Assembly: GCA_034440635.1 (NCBI GenBank)
Contig: JAOTON010002076.1
Coordinates: forward strand, 1 to 64,000
Reading direction: 5' to 3'
DNA: 64,000 nt
From: Lepas anatifera
Taxonomy: Eukaryota > Arthropoda > Thecostraca > Lepadidae
A program made the translations under genes and the position numbers. Numbering within the stretch: position 1 is the stretch's first letter; every line of letters begins with the position of its first letter. Below the pieces are notes generated by a model, which saw only the letters and a program-made list of their open reading frames with translations, was not told the origin of the DNA and made no database searches. This document shows positions 43,471 to 54,942 of the stretch, one piece after another.

Positions 43471-43837
43471 CCCGCCAATGTGCTTGCATGAATGTGTCAT
43501 TATTTAGCTCTCAGAAATGTTGGTTTATGCTTCTTTTGTGTACTCCTTCGTCTGTTACTTACTTTTTTCTTTTTCATAATTTTTTATCTGCAGCAAGCAA
43601 TACACCAATGCAAAACAATATCTCAACAAGGAGCATCAGGTTCCCAAACACATCAGACGGCTGATACTCGTTGTTTACACCGTGGGAATACAAAAGTAAG
43701 CATACCTACACGCTGATACGCCCCCGCCACCCCCCATCCACCCTACCTTATTTTCTCAAAAGCTGACATTGACTAATTACCAAGCATGTGTTTTGCCACA
43801 CCAGTTGCCCAGCATAGCTCGCCGAGAGAGACCTCGA

Positions 43838-44591
43838 TTAATATTTCATAGGTACTTTAAGATTACAACAATCATCAATAAAAGGAGACCATCTTTCCTT
43901 AACCTTATCTATTTTCTTATCTCTTTGTGCCGATAGTTTTTCCATTCCAAATGTTTTGTCGAAAAACGTCAGAAAGATATCAACATTCATAACCTCTTCC
44001 TTGAACTTCCGATTCACTATAAACTGTTTAGCACTCAAAACTATAAGATTAACGAAAGCCGTTGTTTCTAGTGAGCCAAAAATAATGTTTATAGGTATTA
44101 TTAGCAACAAATTTTTTTGACATGGGCAGCTTAACATTAATTTTTCGAGTCAGACCGCCCCATAACGTTTGCATTGCCCCACATTCAGACTAAAAAGTGC
44201 TGGATTGTATCTATGCTGCCAGAGTCGTCACAAAAGGGGTCACATATCCCATTCCTAATGCACAAAATTTTTGCGTTGGGAAAAATCTATGAATAATTCT
44301 ATATTGGAGATTCTGAAGTTTTGTTGATTTTGTGATGTTGAATGGTAATGCATACATTTTCTCCCAATTTTCCGCAAAATCGACTCCTTCACTTATCCAT
44401 CGTGTCTGAGCACTAGGAGTTGTGTCCTTTAGCCATGTGGACGAAAATAATTTAACTTTTATCTGTTGAATAGGTACTAATTTTTCTTTGATTCTCAAAT
44501 CAGGACTTAGTTCTCGATCCTGAGCGGACAAAGCTCCGCTGCCAGCTATCAACAGTTTCCACTGAGATGGAATGGACCGACACCATCCCAT
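43838..44591 (-). pseudogene. LINE ORF2 C-terminal region
   Basis: Frames with NLQYRIIHRFFPTQKFC, then FVNLIVLSAKQFIVN and a lysine-rich tail, as at the ends of L1/Tx1 ORF2. The zinc-binding segment between them is disrupted. Confidence 0.75.
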
Positions 44592-44816
44592 ATAGGTAAG
44601 GAAAACAAGTCTTAATACATTATGTTTTTCCTTAAACTGTATATAGTTTAGAATTCGTCCCTGGTTATAAAAAAATCATCCAGAAACATGACGTGATTAT
44701 CATACAATGAAAAATGTAAGAATGGTTTTCCTCCCATTCGAATGGCCTCATTATTCCAAATTATTTGCATTCGCGCCTCTCTGCCATTAGAAGGTTCATT
44801 AATTGGTACCGCTTCT

Positions 44817-45362
44817 CTAAACCAGTTTAGGAGTTCTTTGTAAAATGTTGCAACCTTCAGGTCTTTGATTCAGGCCATATTGTAGTTTATATGCAGTAAA
44901 TAACTTAACAAGAACCCTCGCCTGGAAAATTTTAACGGAAGTCGCATCATTATTACATACCATCCTGCCGAGGCATGAGCAGCGCAAATCTTTGTATATA
45001 TTTTCTATATCAGGATAATTTAATCCTCCGTTCAAAATTCCTTGGCAGAGTGTATTCCTTGCAACTTTTGGTGGACGTCCTCTCCAAATAAACTGCATGA
45101 TTCTGCTTTGGACAGCGTCTAAATATTTTTTCTCAATTTTAACTGCAGATGTCATATAAATAAGTTGAGAAACAATAATATATTTTGCTATCGTAATCTT
45201 CCCTTTAAGAGTTAAGTCTCGCTGTGACCACTGGTTCAGAATGTTCTGTGTCTTGTTCATTGCAGGCTCAATGTTGATGGTACTGCAATCATGCAAGGAG
45301 CTAAATGTGACTCCCAAAATTTTTACTTGCTCGCTAGGCGCTTTTCTTATTCCCCTACCCAT
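44817..45362 (-). pseudogene. LINE ORF2 post-RT region
   Basis: 181 open codons with VKILGVTF, NQWSQRDLTLKGKITIAKYI and QFIWRGRPPKVARNTLCQ, the conserved downstream half of L1/Tx1 ORF2. Confidence 0.85.
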
Positions 45363-45755
45363 AATCAGGTAGGCAGGAGTGCCCTTCCCTTTCCCGTGTG
45401 CTCAATTGTAGGTTGGCCTTTCGCCGAAAAAGAAACTAGGAATCGCTTGCAAGAATTGTTGGCTGAAGATTTTTCTGGGCCACACCACTCCCCGCCATAT
45501 TTTTCTGTTGTTTTCTTAATCATGATACGCTTATGAACAAAGAGCATCCTTCTACCTTCAGCATTAAATCAGGTATCTCCTTGGACATATCGCAAGACCA
45601 TAAGCAAGCTTGTAACGTTTGCATGGTCACAATGTTTTAACTGTTTTTGCGGCCCTAGCCACATAAATTGACATTTATCTATGTTTAAAAGCAGTCATGA
45701 ATATACCCCAAATTCCCGAACAATGTTTAATGCATTGCTTGCCGAGTTACTATCT

Positions 45756-46689
45756 TTAACACCCGCACTGGAGGGGGTCTGGCACTAACGCGCACTGGAG
45801 GGGGCCTGGTAGGCCCCCTAAGATCTCGGAAACTAAGAGGGTTAGAAAAACTCCACTTGGTAGGTGGGTGGGGGCTATAGTGATCTACATGATGACCAAT
45901 TTTCATTGATCTAGGTAAATATCTTCAAGGTCAAACTAGGTCGTAAAGGTCAAATATTGGCCATGCTGGTATCGATTGATAAATGCTGTGATTATGCAGG
46001 AAAATGGCGGGAACAAGCTAAAGATTCATAGAGAAGAGGTCTCAAAGAGGCTTCCCCACAACTTTTGGGTCAAGGTCATTCAAGGTCATTGACCTTTAAG
46101 GTCACCATATGGTATACGGCTTATTATTTACACTTTGACCAACACTGTAGCCACTTTTTGGCGGGAAATGAGATTGACCTTTCCCAATGACCTTTGACCT
46201 TGAACTTTGACCTTGACCTTTGACCTTTGACCTTGACCTTTGTATTGGGGTACCCTACCGATGACGTCATAGCATAATATATGTCAGACGGGGTAACGTC
46301 ATTTGGCCGGACGCACAGTGGTCAGTGACCTTGAAAGTGCAGATATGACCTTGACCTGTGACCTTTGACCTTGACCTTGACTTTAATGTGAAGTGACCTT
46401 GACATATAGTCCCGCTTATATGACGTTATGACGTCACCACTCGGTCTTCAATGCAAGCTAACTGGTCCGACCGCGCGTTTACGGCGATCTCAAAATGCAG
46501 GTCTGACTTTGAAAGCCTATAAGTAAAAAAACTTTCGGCCGATTTTCAAAAAGTCTTCACCAATCGACGCGCTATTAAATTCTGTTAAATGTGGCCAGGT
46601 TTCGTTTTTCGGCTACAGGCGGTTCTCCGGCCACCTCGGACGGTGAACAGGTGGGGGGCCTCCGAGGCCCCCTCCAGTGCGCGTGTTAA
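45756..46689. mobile_element. TTAA-target transposon (926 bp) inside the LINE, dense in nuclear-receptor half-sites
   Basis: TTAA at 45756-45759 and 46686-46689. Inverted ends CACCCGCACTGGAGGGGG and CACGCGCACTGGAGGGGG. The LINE frame stops at one TTAA and resumes at the other without gain or loss, so the insertion is exact. The interior has about 20 TGACCT/AGGTCA hexamers by eye, mostly between 46070 and 46400. No transposase frame. Confidence 0.9.
46070..46400. promoter_or_regulatory. Cluster of TGACCT/AGGTCA half-sites
   Basis: Hexamers occur as direct repeats with one-base spacing (TGACCTTTGACCT, a DR1 form), as TGACCTTGACCT tandems and as TCAAGGTCA (the extended half-site of ERR/NR5A receptors). 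These are the established recognition sequences of nuclear receptors. Binding in this organism is inference. Confidence 0.55.
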
Positions 46690-46800
46690 CAAACAGCGCC
46701 ATATCACCTATATACTGCTAAATCTTACTTTCATCATGGGAAACGACAATGCCCTGCACCGTCGATGTTGCCCGAATCTTGATCGCCATAATTTCAACGA

Positions 46801-47022
46801 CTAAGCAAAAAGAAAACTAGAAGAAGGGCAGCCTTGTTGTAATCCGCGGGTAGGCTTGAACCATGGGGAGGTGTACCCATTATTTATAACCGTTAGCTCA
46901 GTATCTTTATGCAGTATTTGAATCCATTTGATAAAACTATCTTCGAAACCAAACTTTCTCAAAACCTCATGTAAAAATTTTTGTTCAACTGTATTGAAAG
47001 CGTTTTGAAAATCCAATGCCAT
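46801..47022 (-). pseudogene. LINE ORF2 reverse transcriptase, motifs around QGCP
   Basis: MALDFQNAFNTVEQKFLHEV, then KFGFEDSFIKWI and TRGLQQGCPSS. The first catalytic aspartate (DFQNAF) is present. Confidence 0.88.
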
Positions 47023-47452
47023 TTAAATGCCACCTACCTTATCCGAATCACAATACTCTAATATGTCTGAAATTTGTCGTAAACTCATCCCAATATTCCT
47101 ACCACGAATGCCTCCCGTCTGATCTAGTGAAATCAACTTCCCCAGTACTTTCATTAGTCTGTCATCACCTTGGCAACAATTTTATATACTATATCTAGAA
47201 GACATATATTAAATTTCAAAATTTTTTGATCTCCACGCTTGGTAATCGTGGTGATAATACCCCTTCCTTGAGTCACAAAAATGCCCCATTTTCTTTCACT
47301 TCTGCTATATAATTTACTATTATTTGCTCCAAGTCTGCCCAGAAGAATTGGTAAAACTCTTTAGAGAAGCCGGACACTGCCGGCGCTTTGTTATTCATCA
47401 TACCATCGATGGCAAATTTACATTCAGCACCTGTGACCAGAGCATCACAAAA

Positions 47453-47917
47453 TTATCTGTCGTCAAGGCATAATGAGGGACAATCAAGTTGTCTCAGAAA
47501 TCTCTCACAACCTGATTCGCTAGCCCTATCTTGACCATCTGGAGAAGTATATACTTTTTGGAAGAAATCCCGATGCATTATCAAAATATCCTTGTTCCCT
47601 GTTACGAATTCACCACTTTCAGATTGTAAGACGTCAATTCGATTTTCAAGATTTCTTTGTTTCTGCAGATTTAAGAAGTAGCGAGTTGGTCTTTCTCCTT
47701 CTTCTAGCCATCTAGCACCAGAGTAAATCATGGCCGTTTTGCTGTTTTCCTCCTGGAATTCATCAAAGTGGGATCTTAACTCTTTGTATTTTTCTATTAA
47801 ATTGCTATCTCCGTCACTACTAATTTTTGTTTCAAGCCTCTCTAACGGTAACAAGTCATTTTCATTTCTCTGGCGTCTAAGCCTTTCTCTTTCCTTCCAT
47901 TTTTGTATACTTGCCAC
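47453..47917 (-). pseudogene. LINE ORF2 linker between endonuclease and reverse transcriptase
   Basis: A 154-codon frame rich in charged residues, with ARWLEEGERPTRYFLNLQKQ, the conserved segment before the RT domain in L1/Tx1 elements. Confidence 0.82.
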
Positions 47918-48312
47918 CCTTTTCTGACTTGATAATAACTCTAGTCTGATTCCCCACTAAATGGCGTCGTTATATATATCCTGTCCTAGTTTCGCTTTAT
48001 CTACCTATCTCAATTTTAGCTTGCTCTATGAAAGAAGCATCCAGAAGCAACTCATTGCAAAAGCGAAATAAACCTGGTCCCTTGTTCGAAGAAAATAACA
48101 TGATTTCTACTGCAACAATACTATGGTCGCTTAATACACCAGGTTTGATATTAACCTTGTTTACAACATGATGAGTCATGAAATGTTCTGCCAGCAAATA
48201 TAATCTAACCTCGATTGTTGTAACGTCGGTGTCAAACGACGCCAGGTATATCTTCTTAGGTGGGGATGCATTTCACGCCAGATATCAACTAATTTATGTT
48301 CTTTCATCGCAC

Positions 48313-48843
48313 TTAGTAATGCTCTAGCGGGAGCTGAAACCCTAGAATTGGTTTTTTAGAATCTTGATATGACAAATGCATGTTAAAATCTCCACAGAGT
48401 ATCATAAATGTCCTCTCTTGGACTGTCATAGCTCTGATTTTTCCGTTTATTAGGCGAATAAACTCAATCTGCTCTGCCCTTTGACTCTGAGTTGATGCGT
48501 ATGCGGCAAACAATTTTATCGTAATTTTGTTGTAGACTAAATCTGCGATAATCAACCTTCCATTATCGAAGCAATAGGAAACATTGCTCACACAGAGACC
48601 CTGCTAAGACCGTGGCAACAAGACAGCAACTCCACACCCATTGGTAGTAATGCCATGAGAAAAAATAATTTTGGATCCCCATTCCGCTTGCCAACGGCTA
48701 ACGTCGCGTTGACTTGAATGTGTTTCCTGGATTACAGCGATATGTGTTAGAAAATGTGCGTGCAAGAATCTGAAGATTGCACGTCTTTTAGAGGCTAAGC
48801 GAATGCCGCAAACATTAAATGTTAAAACCTTAAAATCAGGCAT
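48313..48843 (-). pseudogene. LINE ORF2 endonuclease domain
   Basis: Apurinic/apyrimidinic-type endonuclease motifs in order: FNVCGI, QETHSS, WGSKIIFSHG, GCGVAVLL, then CGDFNM. Interrupted by a stop near 48604. Confidence 0.82.
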
Positions 48844-48849
48844 AGAACT

Positions 48850-49900
48850 GAAAACTGGCGTTGTTTACTCGTTTAGTGTCTCGCTGTAATTCATTAATGC
48901 TAGTGACGAAAATTTGATAATCGGGCCACCTCCCGACGAGCCGATAAGCAACATATAGCAAACATCCCACGTTGGTAATAACGCATTTGCAGAGAGCTTC
49001 TCCCCACCCTTCCAAAATTTAAACCCCAGCCTTCCCTCCCCCTAACCTTACACGCCACACCAAGCCGAGATAGTCAAGACTCCCGAACCCGCTCCTCGCG
49101 AGGCGCGGAGCGCATGACAGTGAGCGAGAAAATGATTCATCTCTATTTCTGCGATTATCCTCAAGAATGTATGCGATGTATGCAATTATCCTCAAGAATG
49201 TAATTGTCGTTTCCTCCCCGTGCACTTTCACTTCCAGAAGTATCATCGGTGAACACCGAATCCTGGTTCTCACTCTCTGATTCGGACATTTTATCGGCAC
49301 TTAAAAGTTTCGCACTGAGGCAGTTCACACTTCCCGTCAAAATATGCACTCGAGTGCGCACTAGATCGCATACAACGCTCACACTATTTGTTCATACAGT
49401 TCAAATGAATTTCTCACTGTTCACATGACTTGTGTTTGCTCTTACACAGCCAGGGAGCTCCGCACCTCGCGAGCTGTGCTCACCGCTCGCCAGCGAGACC
49501 GGGCATGACCTTGACCCGACCGGTGTCATTCGCCGACTGATGTCTGTTATTTACTTGTGTTTTCCTTGTTTCAGACCAGTTTCAGGCCGTCTAAATGCTA
49601 ACTATCCTTATCTGAGCTTATTGAGGGTAAAGCTGAGACTGGTTGTTAATGGTCACCGAGCTCCTTGAGCACTCTATTGACGGTGGCAGACTGATTGCAT
49701 GCCCAGCACTGAGCCCTGGACGAAGTAGGTGGTCTGAAATATCTTTTGTTGTCTGGGTTTATTCCGCTCACAACGCATTTCTAGCCCTCGTCTCGTTTTC
49801 TCGATTAAAGGTACTTTTATTTCATCAATTCGTTACAACTATTGCACATGTTAATGTGTTATTTGTGCCACTTGTGTTCCACGGCGTTTTGGCATGTCGT
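48850..49900. other. No confident gene; possible short acidic N-terminus at 49161-49290 (-)
   Basis: A minus-strand ATG at 49290 opens MSESESENQDSVFTDDTSGS and runs into a 28-bp tandem duplication (49141-49200) that brings a stop. It may be a first exon or a retroelement ORF1 start. Nothing else is supported. Confidence 0.3.
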
Positions 49901-49915
49901 TTGATTGTTGGTCAC

Positions 49916-50178
49916 CGACAAGTTTGTGTGTTCTTGTCGCCATACGCGTCGGAAAAGGGGGCCAGGGGCCTGGCCCCCACTTTTGGCCAAAAATTTCCTG
50001 ATCTCAGTCAAAATGAGAGACAACCGGACATTCTTATATCCAGCCGCTGCGGAATGCAGCGAGGGGCCCAAATTGAACGTTTTTGGTCCTGATGTTGAAG
50101 TTTTTGTCAGCATCAGGTTGAAGTTTGGCTGGCCCCCCACTTTTTGCCGGTGGCGACACTTATGCTTGTCGCAGTTTT
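49916..50178. mobile_element. Possible MITE with CTTGTCGCCA ends
   Basis: CGACAAG and TTGTCGCCATA at the left mirror GGTGGCGACACTTATGCTTG and TCG at the right. The interior has paired GGCCAGGGGCC and GGCTGGCCCCCC. No target duplication was recognised. Confidence 0.4.
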
Positions 50179-50284
50179 TACGTACACTCACTGGGGAACA
50201 ATACATATTCAAATCCTCATTTATTCCGTTGTTTGCTGGAACAGAAAGGAATGAGCCAGGGGCGGCATAAGTCTGGGTTGCAAT

Positions 50285-51420
50285 CAGGGGCGTAGCCAAG
50301 GGGGGAGGCTAGGGCGGTCACCCCCTCCTGAGGGCCCAGAGGTCCCCTGAGAATACGAGCAGCGCTTCGCGCGGCCCGCTCGCACTACGCTCTGGGGCCA
50401 AATGTGGGACTTCATACCAGACAGGGCCATCTTAAGCCCTCTCCAGCACTCTATTATGTGACAGGCAGGGCTTTTTTACCCATCAAAACCATCTGTAAAA
50501 AGGTACCCTTTGAACTACTGGTAGCCAGGGCCCCCTATCCAAAGTAGGGCCCATTCTGGTCAGCTGGGCCCTCTTACATTGATAAAGCCACGATGGCCAG
50601 CGAGACTATTTGGGCAACAGGGCCCAGTGTGACTCGCAGGCTGTCAGAGCCCGGTCTTTAGCCACCAGGGACCTGTCTGACCAGCTGGGTCCTCTTTCAG
50701 TGAGTAGGCTGTGTGGCTAGTAGGCATCATTTTTAGGCCACAGAGCCCAGTTTGACCGTCAGTACCCTGATTAACTAGAGAAGCCTCTGAACTAGTGTAA
50801 CCGTCTATTCTCCGCAGGGCCCTCTGGTCAGCTGGGCCCTCTACATAGGAGTAACCAAGTAGAAGCGGCTGGCGCGGAGGCCTCCTAGGGTACCCGGAGA
50901 ACCCTTCGAGGATAGCTCGAAGCGCGGCCCGCCTGCATTATACTCTGTGACCCGCCGTGAAACTTTATACCCAACAGGGCCCTCTTAAGCCCTCTCCAGT
51001 ATTCTATTTATGTGACAAGAAGGTTTTTTATCAAAGGGTTCTTTAAACCCCTGTCACCCCCCTCCCAAGGCCGTTGGTGACAGTAGGACCCTCTCTGGTC
51101 AGCAGGGCTATGGCCGCTATGGCCAGCAGGGCTTTTTGGGCCACGAGGCCCACTGCGAGTCGCAGAGTCAGCTTAAACCTTCAGGGCCCTGTCGGACCAG
51201 CTGGGTCCTCTTTAAGTAAGGAGGATACTGTGACTTGTAGGGATCGTTTTAGCCCCCAGGGCCCGCTCTGACTGTGAGGACGCTCTTTAACTAGCGAAGC
51301 CTCTAAACTAGTATGACTGACTGTTTTTTCCAAGGCTCTCTATCGCCAGCAGGGCCCTCTCTGGTCAGTTGGAGCCCTCCCCAGCCAGCAATTTGCTCGG
51401 GCTGAGCTCTGGCTACGTCT
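50285..51420 (+). repeat. Two tandem end modules with CTGGTCAGCTGGGCCCTCT minisatellite
   Basis: The modules at 50285-50860 and 50870-51420 share ACAGGGCCATCTTAAGCCCT-like, TGTGACA-AGG and GGTCAGCTGGGCCCTCT sequence in the same order. Confidence 0.7.
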
Positions 51421-51680
51421 GGCGGACCGCGTTAGCCCATGCTGAGCCAGAGTTACGGGGACATAATCACGAAATCAATAGTTCCTGTTTGTTTGGGCTA
51501 AGACGGACTTTACTACGGCAGTTATCAACCTCTGGCTAAGCCACGACTGACTTGGGGTAGCTCCGCCCAGAAGGTCTGGAAAGCTTGGGCTTACCTTTGG
51601 CTAATCAGGGCTGATATTAGCTTGGACTTTTGCACGGGCTGATTTGGGCTAGCTCAGGCATGGTCTTGCCGTCCAATATT
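51390..51680 (+). repeat. CTCTGGCTAAGCC-type degenerate repeat
   Basis: Recurring CTCTGGCTAAG, GGGCTAGCTC and GAGCCAGAG words, also present at 54540-54940. Confidence 0.45.
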
Positions 51681-51765
51681 TCTTTGGCTGGAGGACCGCG
51701 TGATCTGCACATACGCCAGGAGAATACGTGCACGCGCAGGAAAAAAATGGCTGCAGATTTTCGCG

Positions 51766-52122
51766 TCATCTCGTCAGTTGTGTGAACCTGTCTCCAAAGT
51801 TTAAAGGTGAGCATTTAGACCTCGACCAAAATCGTTGTAGTAATTGTATTCCTGCTCTGCCAGATATGGGAATGTTTTCGCATCTAAATTTGCCTGTAGG
51901 TACAACATTCTTGAGAATACTTTCTATGGAATCTGCTTGAATTAAATGGACAGTTTTTTTGCAGGTTTTCTCTGAAGGATCCAGATCCGGTTGGAGGCTC
52001 CTGAAGAGGTAAGCAAAGCCGTCTAGGATTATTTTAATTATTATAAGCCATGCTGCGTCATGAGGCTTCTTATAGTTAATCATGAGGCTTATCGTAGTTT
52101 GCATGCTGTGGGTGACACTCAA
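51766..52122 (-). CDS. Unrecognised open frame with acceptor-like start
   Basis: The minus frame after a good acceptor (CTTACCTCTTCAG near 51998) reads SLQPDLDPSEKTCKKTVHLI, SIESILKNVVPTGKFRCENI and GIQLLQRFWSRSK. The composition looks protein-like, but I recognise no family. It lies inside the putative 7.1-kb element and may be part of its own gene or of captured sequence. Confidence 0.3.
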   Translation of the reverse strand: MSVTHSMQTTISLMINYKKPHDAAWLIIIKIILDGFAYLFRSLQPDLDPSEKTCKKTVHLIQADSIESILKNVVPTGKFRCENIPISGRAGIQLLQRFWSRSKCSPLNFGDRFTQLTR

Positions 52123-52429
52123 TTTCTCGATTCCCGCCGACTTTTAAGATGGTTTGTCGCTTCTTGCTTTGATGCCACTCACAGCTCAACATTCAAGGCT
52201 TCTCGGCCTCAATGGTCACCAGGGACGGAGCCAGAATTCATTCAATGTGACATAGCATATCAATTATATTTAATTCCTGAAATATTCATCCAGTTGTGGT
52301 TCCGGGATTCTATTTCAGTTTTTGTGGCCCGAGTCAGACGCAGTAAAGGAGGAAACCTAGGTACAATGATCCTTGAATAGCAAAAGCGAGCACCAATTGT
52401 GGCCACATCTTTCTTCCGTGATTATTTTT

Positions 52430-52582
52430 TTATTTTTACTCTTTGAATTCGGTTACAAATCTCCCAAACATGTCTACTTGAATTTTGTCCAAATCTGTCA
52501 CTGCGCGAAGAATATTTTTGCTTTTCGCAACTTTTGATTGCCCCCCCACCCCTATCGAGCCTCTCTACTAGATCCGCCACTG
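52430..52582 (+). mobile_element. hAT MITE, GGCGGATC family, right-end fragment
   Basis: Ends in GATCCGCCACTG at 52582 with the family's upstream sequence (CACTGCG, TTGCCCC-type). Left end not found. Confidence 0.55.
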
Positions 52583-53172
52583 TGTAGCAGCATCCCGTTT
52601 TTACCGGCTGGCTCATTTAATAGATACAATAAAAATATAAACCAATTTTGAACCATCAAGGATTCTCCCCACCAATGCAAACTTAGGCAAAGTTGATGCC
52701 CGACCTGGCTAATCCGACAGATTGTCTGATTGTCAGCAACACTAGTTCACGTTATAGTCAGGAAGATAAAGACAATAAAGGTGTATTTTAATTTTGCAAA
52801 TATCACATGATGTCTCGCTTCAGCTATTATATGTCTTTGATATATCAATATCTGAGCGTGGTAAGATCTAGATACTAGTCTACTGCTGTTGAGAAAACTC
52901 CGTTAGGAATGGTCTACATGATTATATTTCCCCTCGATGCTCTTGCCACACGTGGACATTATATAGATACAAATTTGAAGAGAAATTAACATTTTTGCAG
53001 AGTATGGTCGGACGGTAGAGACAACGTCTTGTACCCTCTGCAAAATCAAAAGGTTAAAGTTAGTTTTCATTCTAGCGAAAGTTAAACTCGTCTTGAACTT
53101 CCTTTCAATTACTGTCTCTCTCTATTCATTATTTTTCTAAAAGAAAATAGACATGAAACTGCTAACAGCTTT

Positions 53173-53465
53173 TCAATGAGTTTCTTCGGCACATTCAAAT
53201 TCTAATCTGAACTTTTCTCCAAGAACGTTGCAGGATGCAGAGGCTATTTCAGGGGAACCGAGTCGGAACGGGAGGGCAGGTGGTCCCATGCCTTTCCCTG
53301 GGCCCAATGATGGTGGAGGGTCAGGATCTGAGGGGGAGAAATTGTATTTTGTTGCAGTCAACGCCACAAGGCCAGTAAACTTCGCTTTTGGCAGCTCGTC
53401 TCCCTGCCCCTCTCCCAGTGACAAGACCCATGTCGTAGATCATGTCATCCCATCTCTGTTTTACA
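53173..53465 (-). CDS. Unrecognised open frame
   Basis: A minus frame with SDPDPPPSLGPGKGMGPPAL and a coherent end, GEKFRLEFECAEETH. The plus strand is also open here (53228-53494), so coding strand is uncertain. Confidence 0.2.
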
Positions 53466-53647
53466 AATTTAAATCTTCCAAAATTAAATTTTGATTGTTT
53501 CTGCCCTCCACAGACACCTTGAAGCGCAACGGTGCAGATTCCTCGCGCTCAGGAGTCTGCAAGGCAGTGTGCAGATGACTCTCTGGAGGCAGGGACCGCA
53601 ACAGAGGACGCGCACGGCGAATGAAGAACCGTGCACCAGAGGATTGG

Positions 53648-54223
53648 TCAGGCAGGCAGACCATGCCGACGGTTGACGTGCAAGAGCCCAATTAGGTGTG
53701 CCAACTGCAGTATACGCAGTTGTGAGCTGTGTGAGTTGTGTTGGCTTAGCTTGCCGAATCCCAGGTTCCCTTCAGGTTTAATACATGCACATGTACCATG
53801 ATGTTTTTTATAATGACTTTTTCCGCAGACGAGACCAAAACTCCACCGATGCATGACAATAATTTCTTCAAAAACATGAAAAACTTTTAACCACTGACCA
53901 GCATGTGGCACGCAATGTTTCAATTGGATTTCACTTATTCCTTGACCACCATCACCACTTAGCTTTAACACGTAAAAATGAATCTGGCCCCACTGCTTGT
54001 CACCTTTACCAGTTTCTTCAAAACAAGGAGACCAAATCCCTCTTAATTTTAGACGGAAAATTTTCTGCTGGATAGCAGGCTGATGATTGACTGGGCCCTC
54101 ACGTTTATGTCGATGGTGATACTTATGCTTTAACTGAGGCTCGATGCTATTGTGTGCAGGACGAACACTTGCTGCTACTTTTAAGACTGAACTATTGTTC
54201 GGTTTTGACGTGTATTCTATATA
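53648..54223 (-). CDS. Unrecognised 191-codon open frame without stop
   Basis: Stop-to-stop frame on the minus strand in fairly AT-rich sequence. It includes KIFRLKLRGIWSPCFEETGK, KQWGQIHFYVLKLSGDGGQG, QLKHCVPHAGQWLKVFHVFE and CGKSHYKKHHGTCACIKPEG. There are several Cys and His residues but no clear zinc-finger spacing. The first ATG is at 53971; an upstream exon or splice acceptor would be needed for the rest. It is inside the putative 7.1-kb element. I do not recognise it. Confidence 0.35.
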   Translation of the reverse strand, partial: YIEYTSKPNNSSVLKVAASVRPAHNSIEPQLKHKYHHRHKREGPVNHQPAIQQKIFRLKLRGIWSPCFEETGKGDKQWGQIHFYVLKLSGDGGQGISEIQLKHCVPHAGQWLKVFHVFEEIIVMHRWSFGLVCGKSHYKKHHGTCACIKPEGNLGFGKLSQHNSHSSQLRILQLAHLIGLLHVNRRHGLPA

Positions 54224-54942
54224 CTATGTATCTCACGATTCTTAATTTAGGATAACTTACATCTCTGATTTATACAACCGCAATAAAATATGCTATGAAA
54301 AAATAAAACTGAACCTTCGACTCCAAGTGTATGTGGGTGGTGTTTAGCTTTATTACTGGATAAAGTCTTTGAAAATAATGCGTATTTATTTCACGTCTGC
54401 ATTATTCTCAGTGACCAAATAATCTGCTACGTTGAACTCGCAGTGGAAAAGTTACATTTCACTGGGTATAGGACAAAGTACGCCTATGCTATGCTAGATC
54501 GGGGCCATACCATTTCAATACGCAAATTAAGTACGTTGATCTTGGGCTAGCTCCGAAACACTGAAAAAAGTTTTCACTCTCAACATACACTTCAACCCGA
54601 TCCATATCACACTGCTACTCCCGGCTTATCAATTGCCACATTTTTTTGACGGGCTCCGCCAGAGTAAGCCAGAGCTTTTGTCAGAGCCGCGCGTGCACTG
54701 GGCCCTAGTAATTCAGCATTGATATTGTTCTGTCTGAGCTATGGCTAACACGGTTATCTTCCGCGTAGTTTGGGCTAATACGGGCAAAGCCTGCCGCACC
54801 GCTACTCTGGCCCCACGGCAGGCCGTTGTGTCAGTTCCCAAGCAAGAATGTAGCAAATCCGTGCTTTGCCGGGACAGTTTTACCAGAGTAAGCCAGAGTA
54901 CACCCTCGTCTGGGCCAGAGAAAAAATTGCTGGCTGGGTCCA

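Larger units (their letters stand above)
43838..48843 (-). mobile_element. L1/Tx1-like LINE, near-complete ORF2, decayed and interrupted
   Basis: Read 5' to 3' on the minus strand: endonuclease start (LTFNVCGIR, VIQETHSS, 48604-48843) and its CGDFNM (48313-48591); coiled linker (47453-47917); RT (FQNAFNTVEQKFLHEVLRKF and TRGLQQGCPSS, 46801-47022); post-catalytic region; thumb/connection (44817-45362); and C-terminus (43838-44591). Without the 926-bp TTAA insert it spans about 4.1 kb, the expected size of ORF2. Stops and frame changes throughout; the RT catalytic YxDD position reads YIGD. It encodes the proteins for target-primed reverse transcription when intact. ORF1 was not found upstream of 48843. 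Confidence 0.88.
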
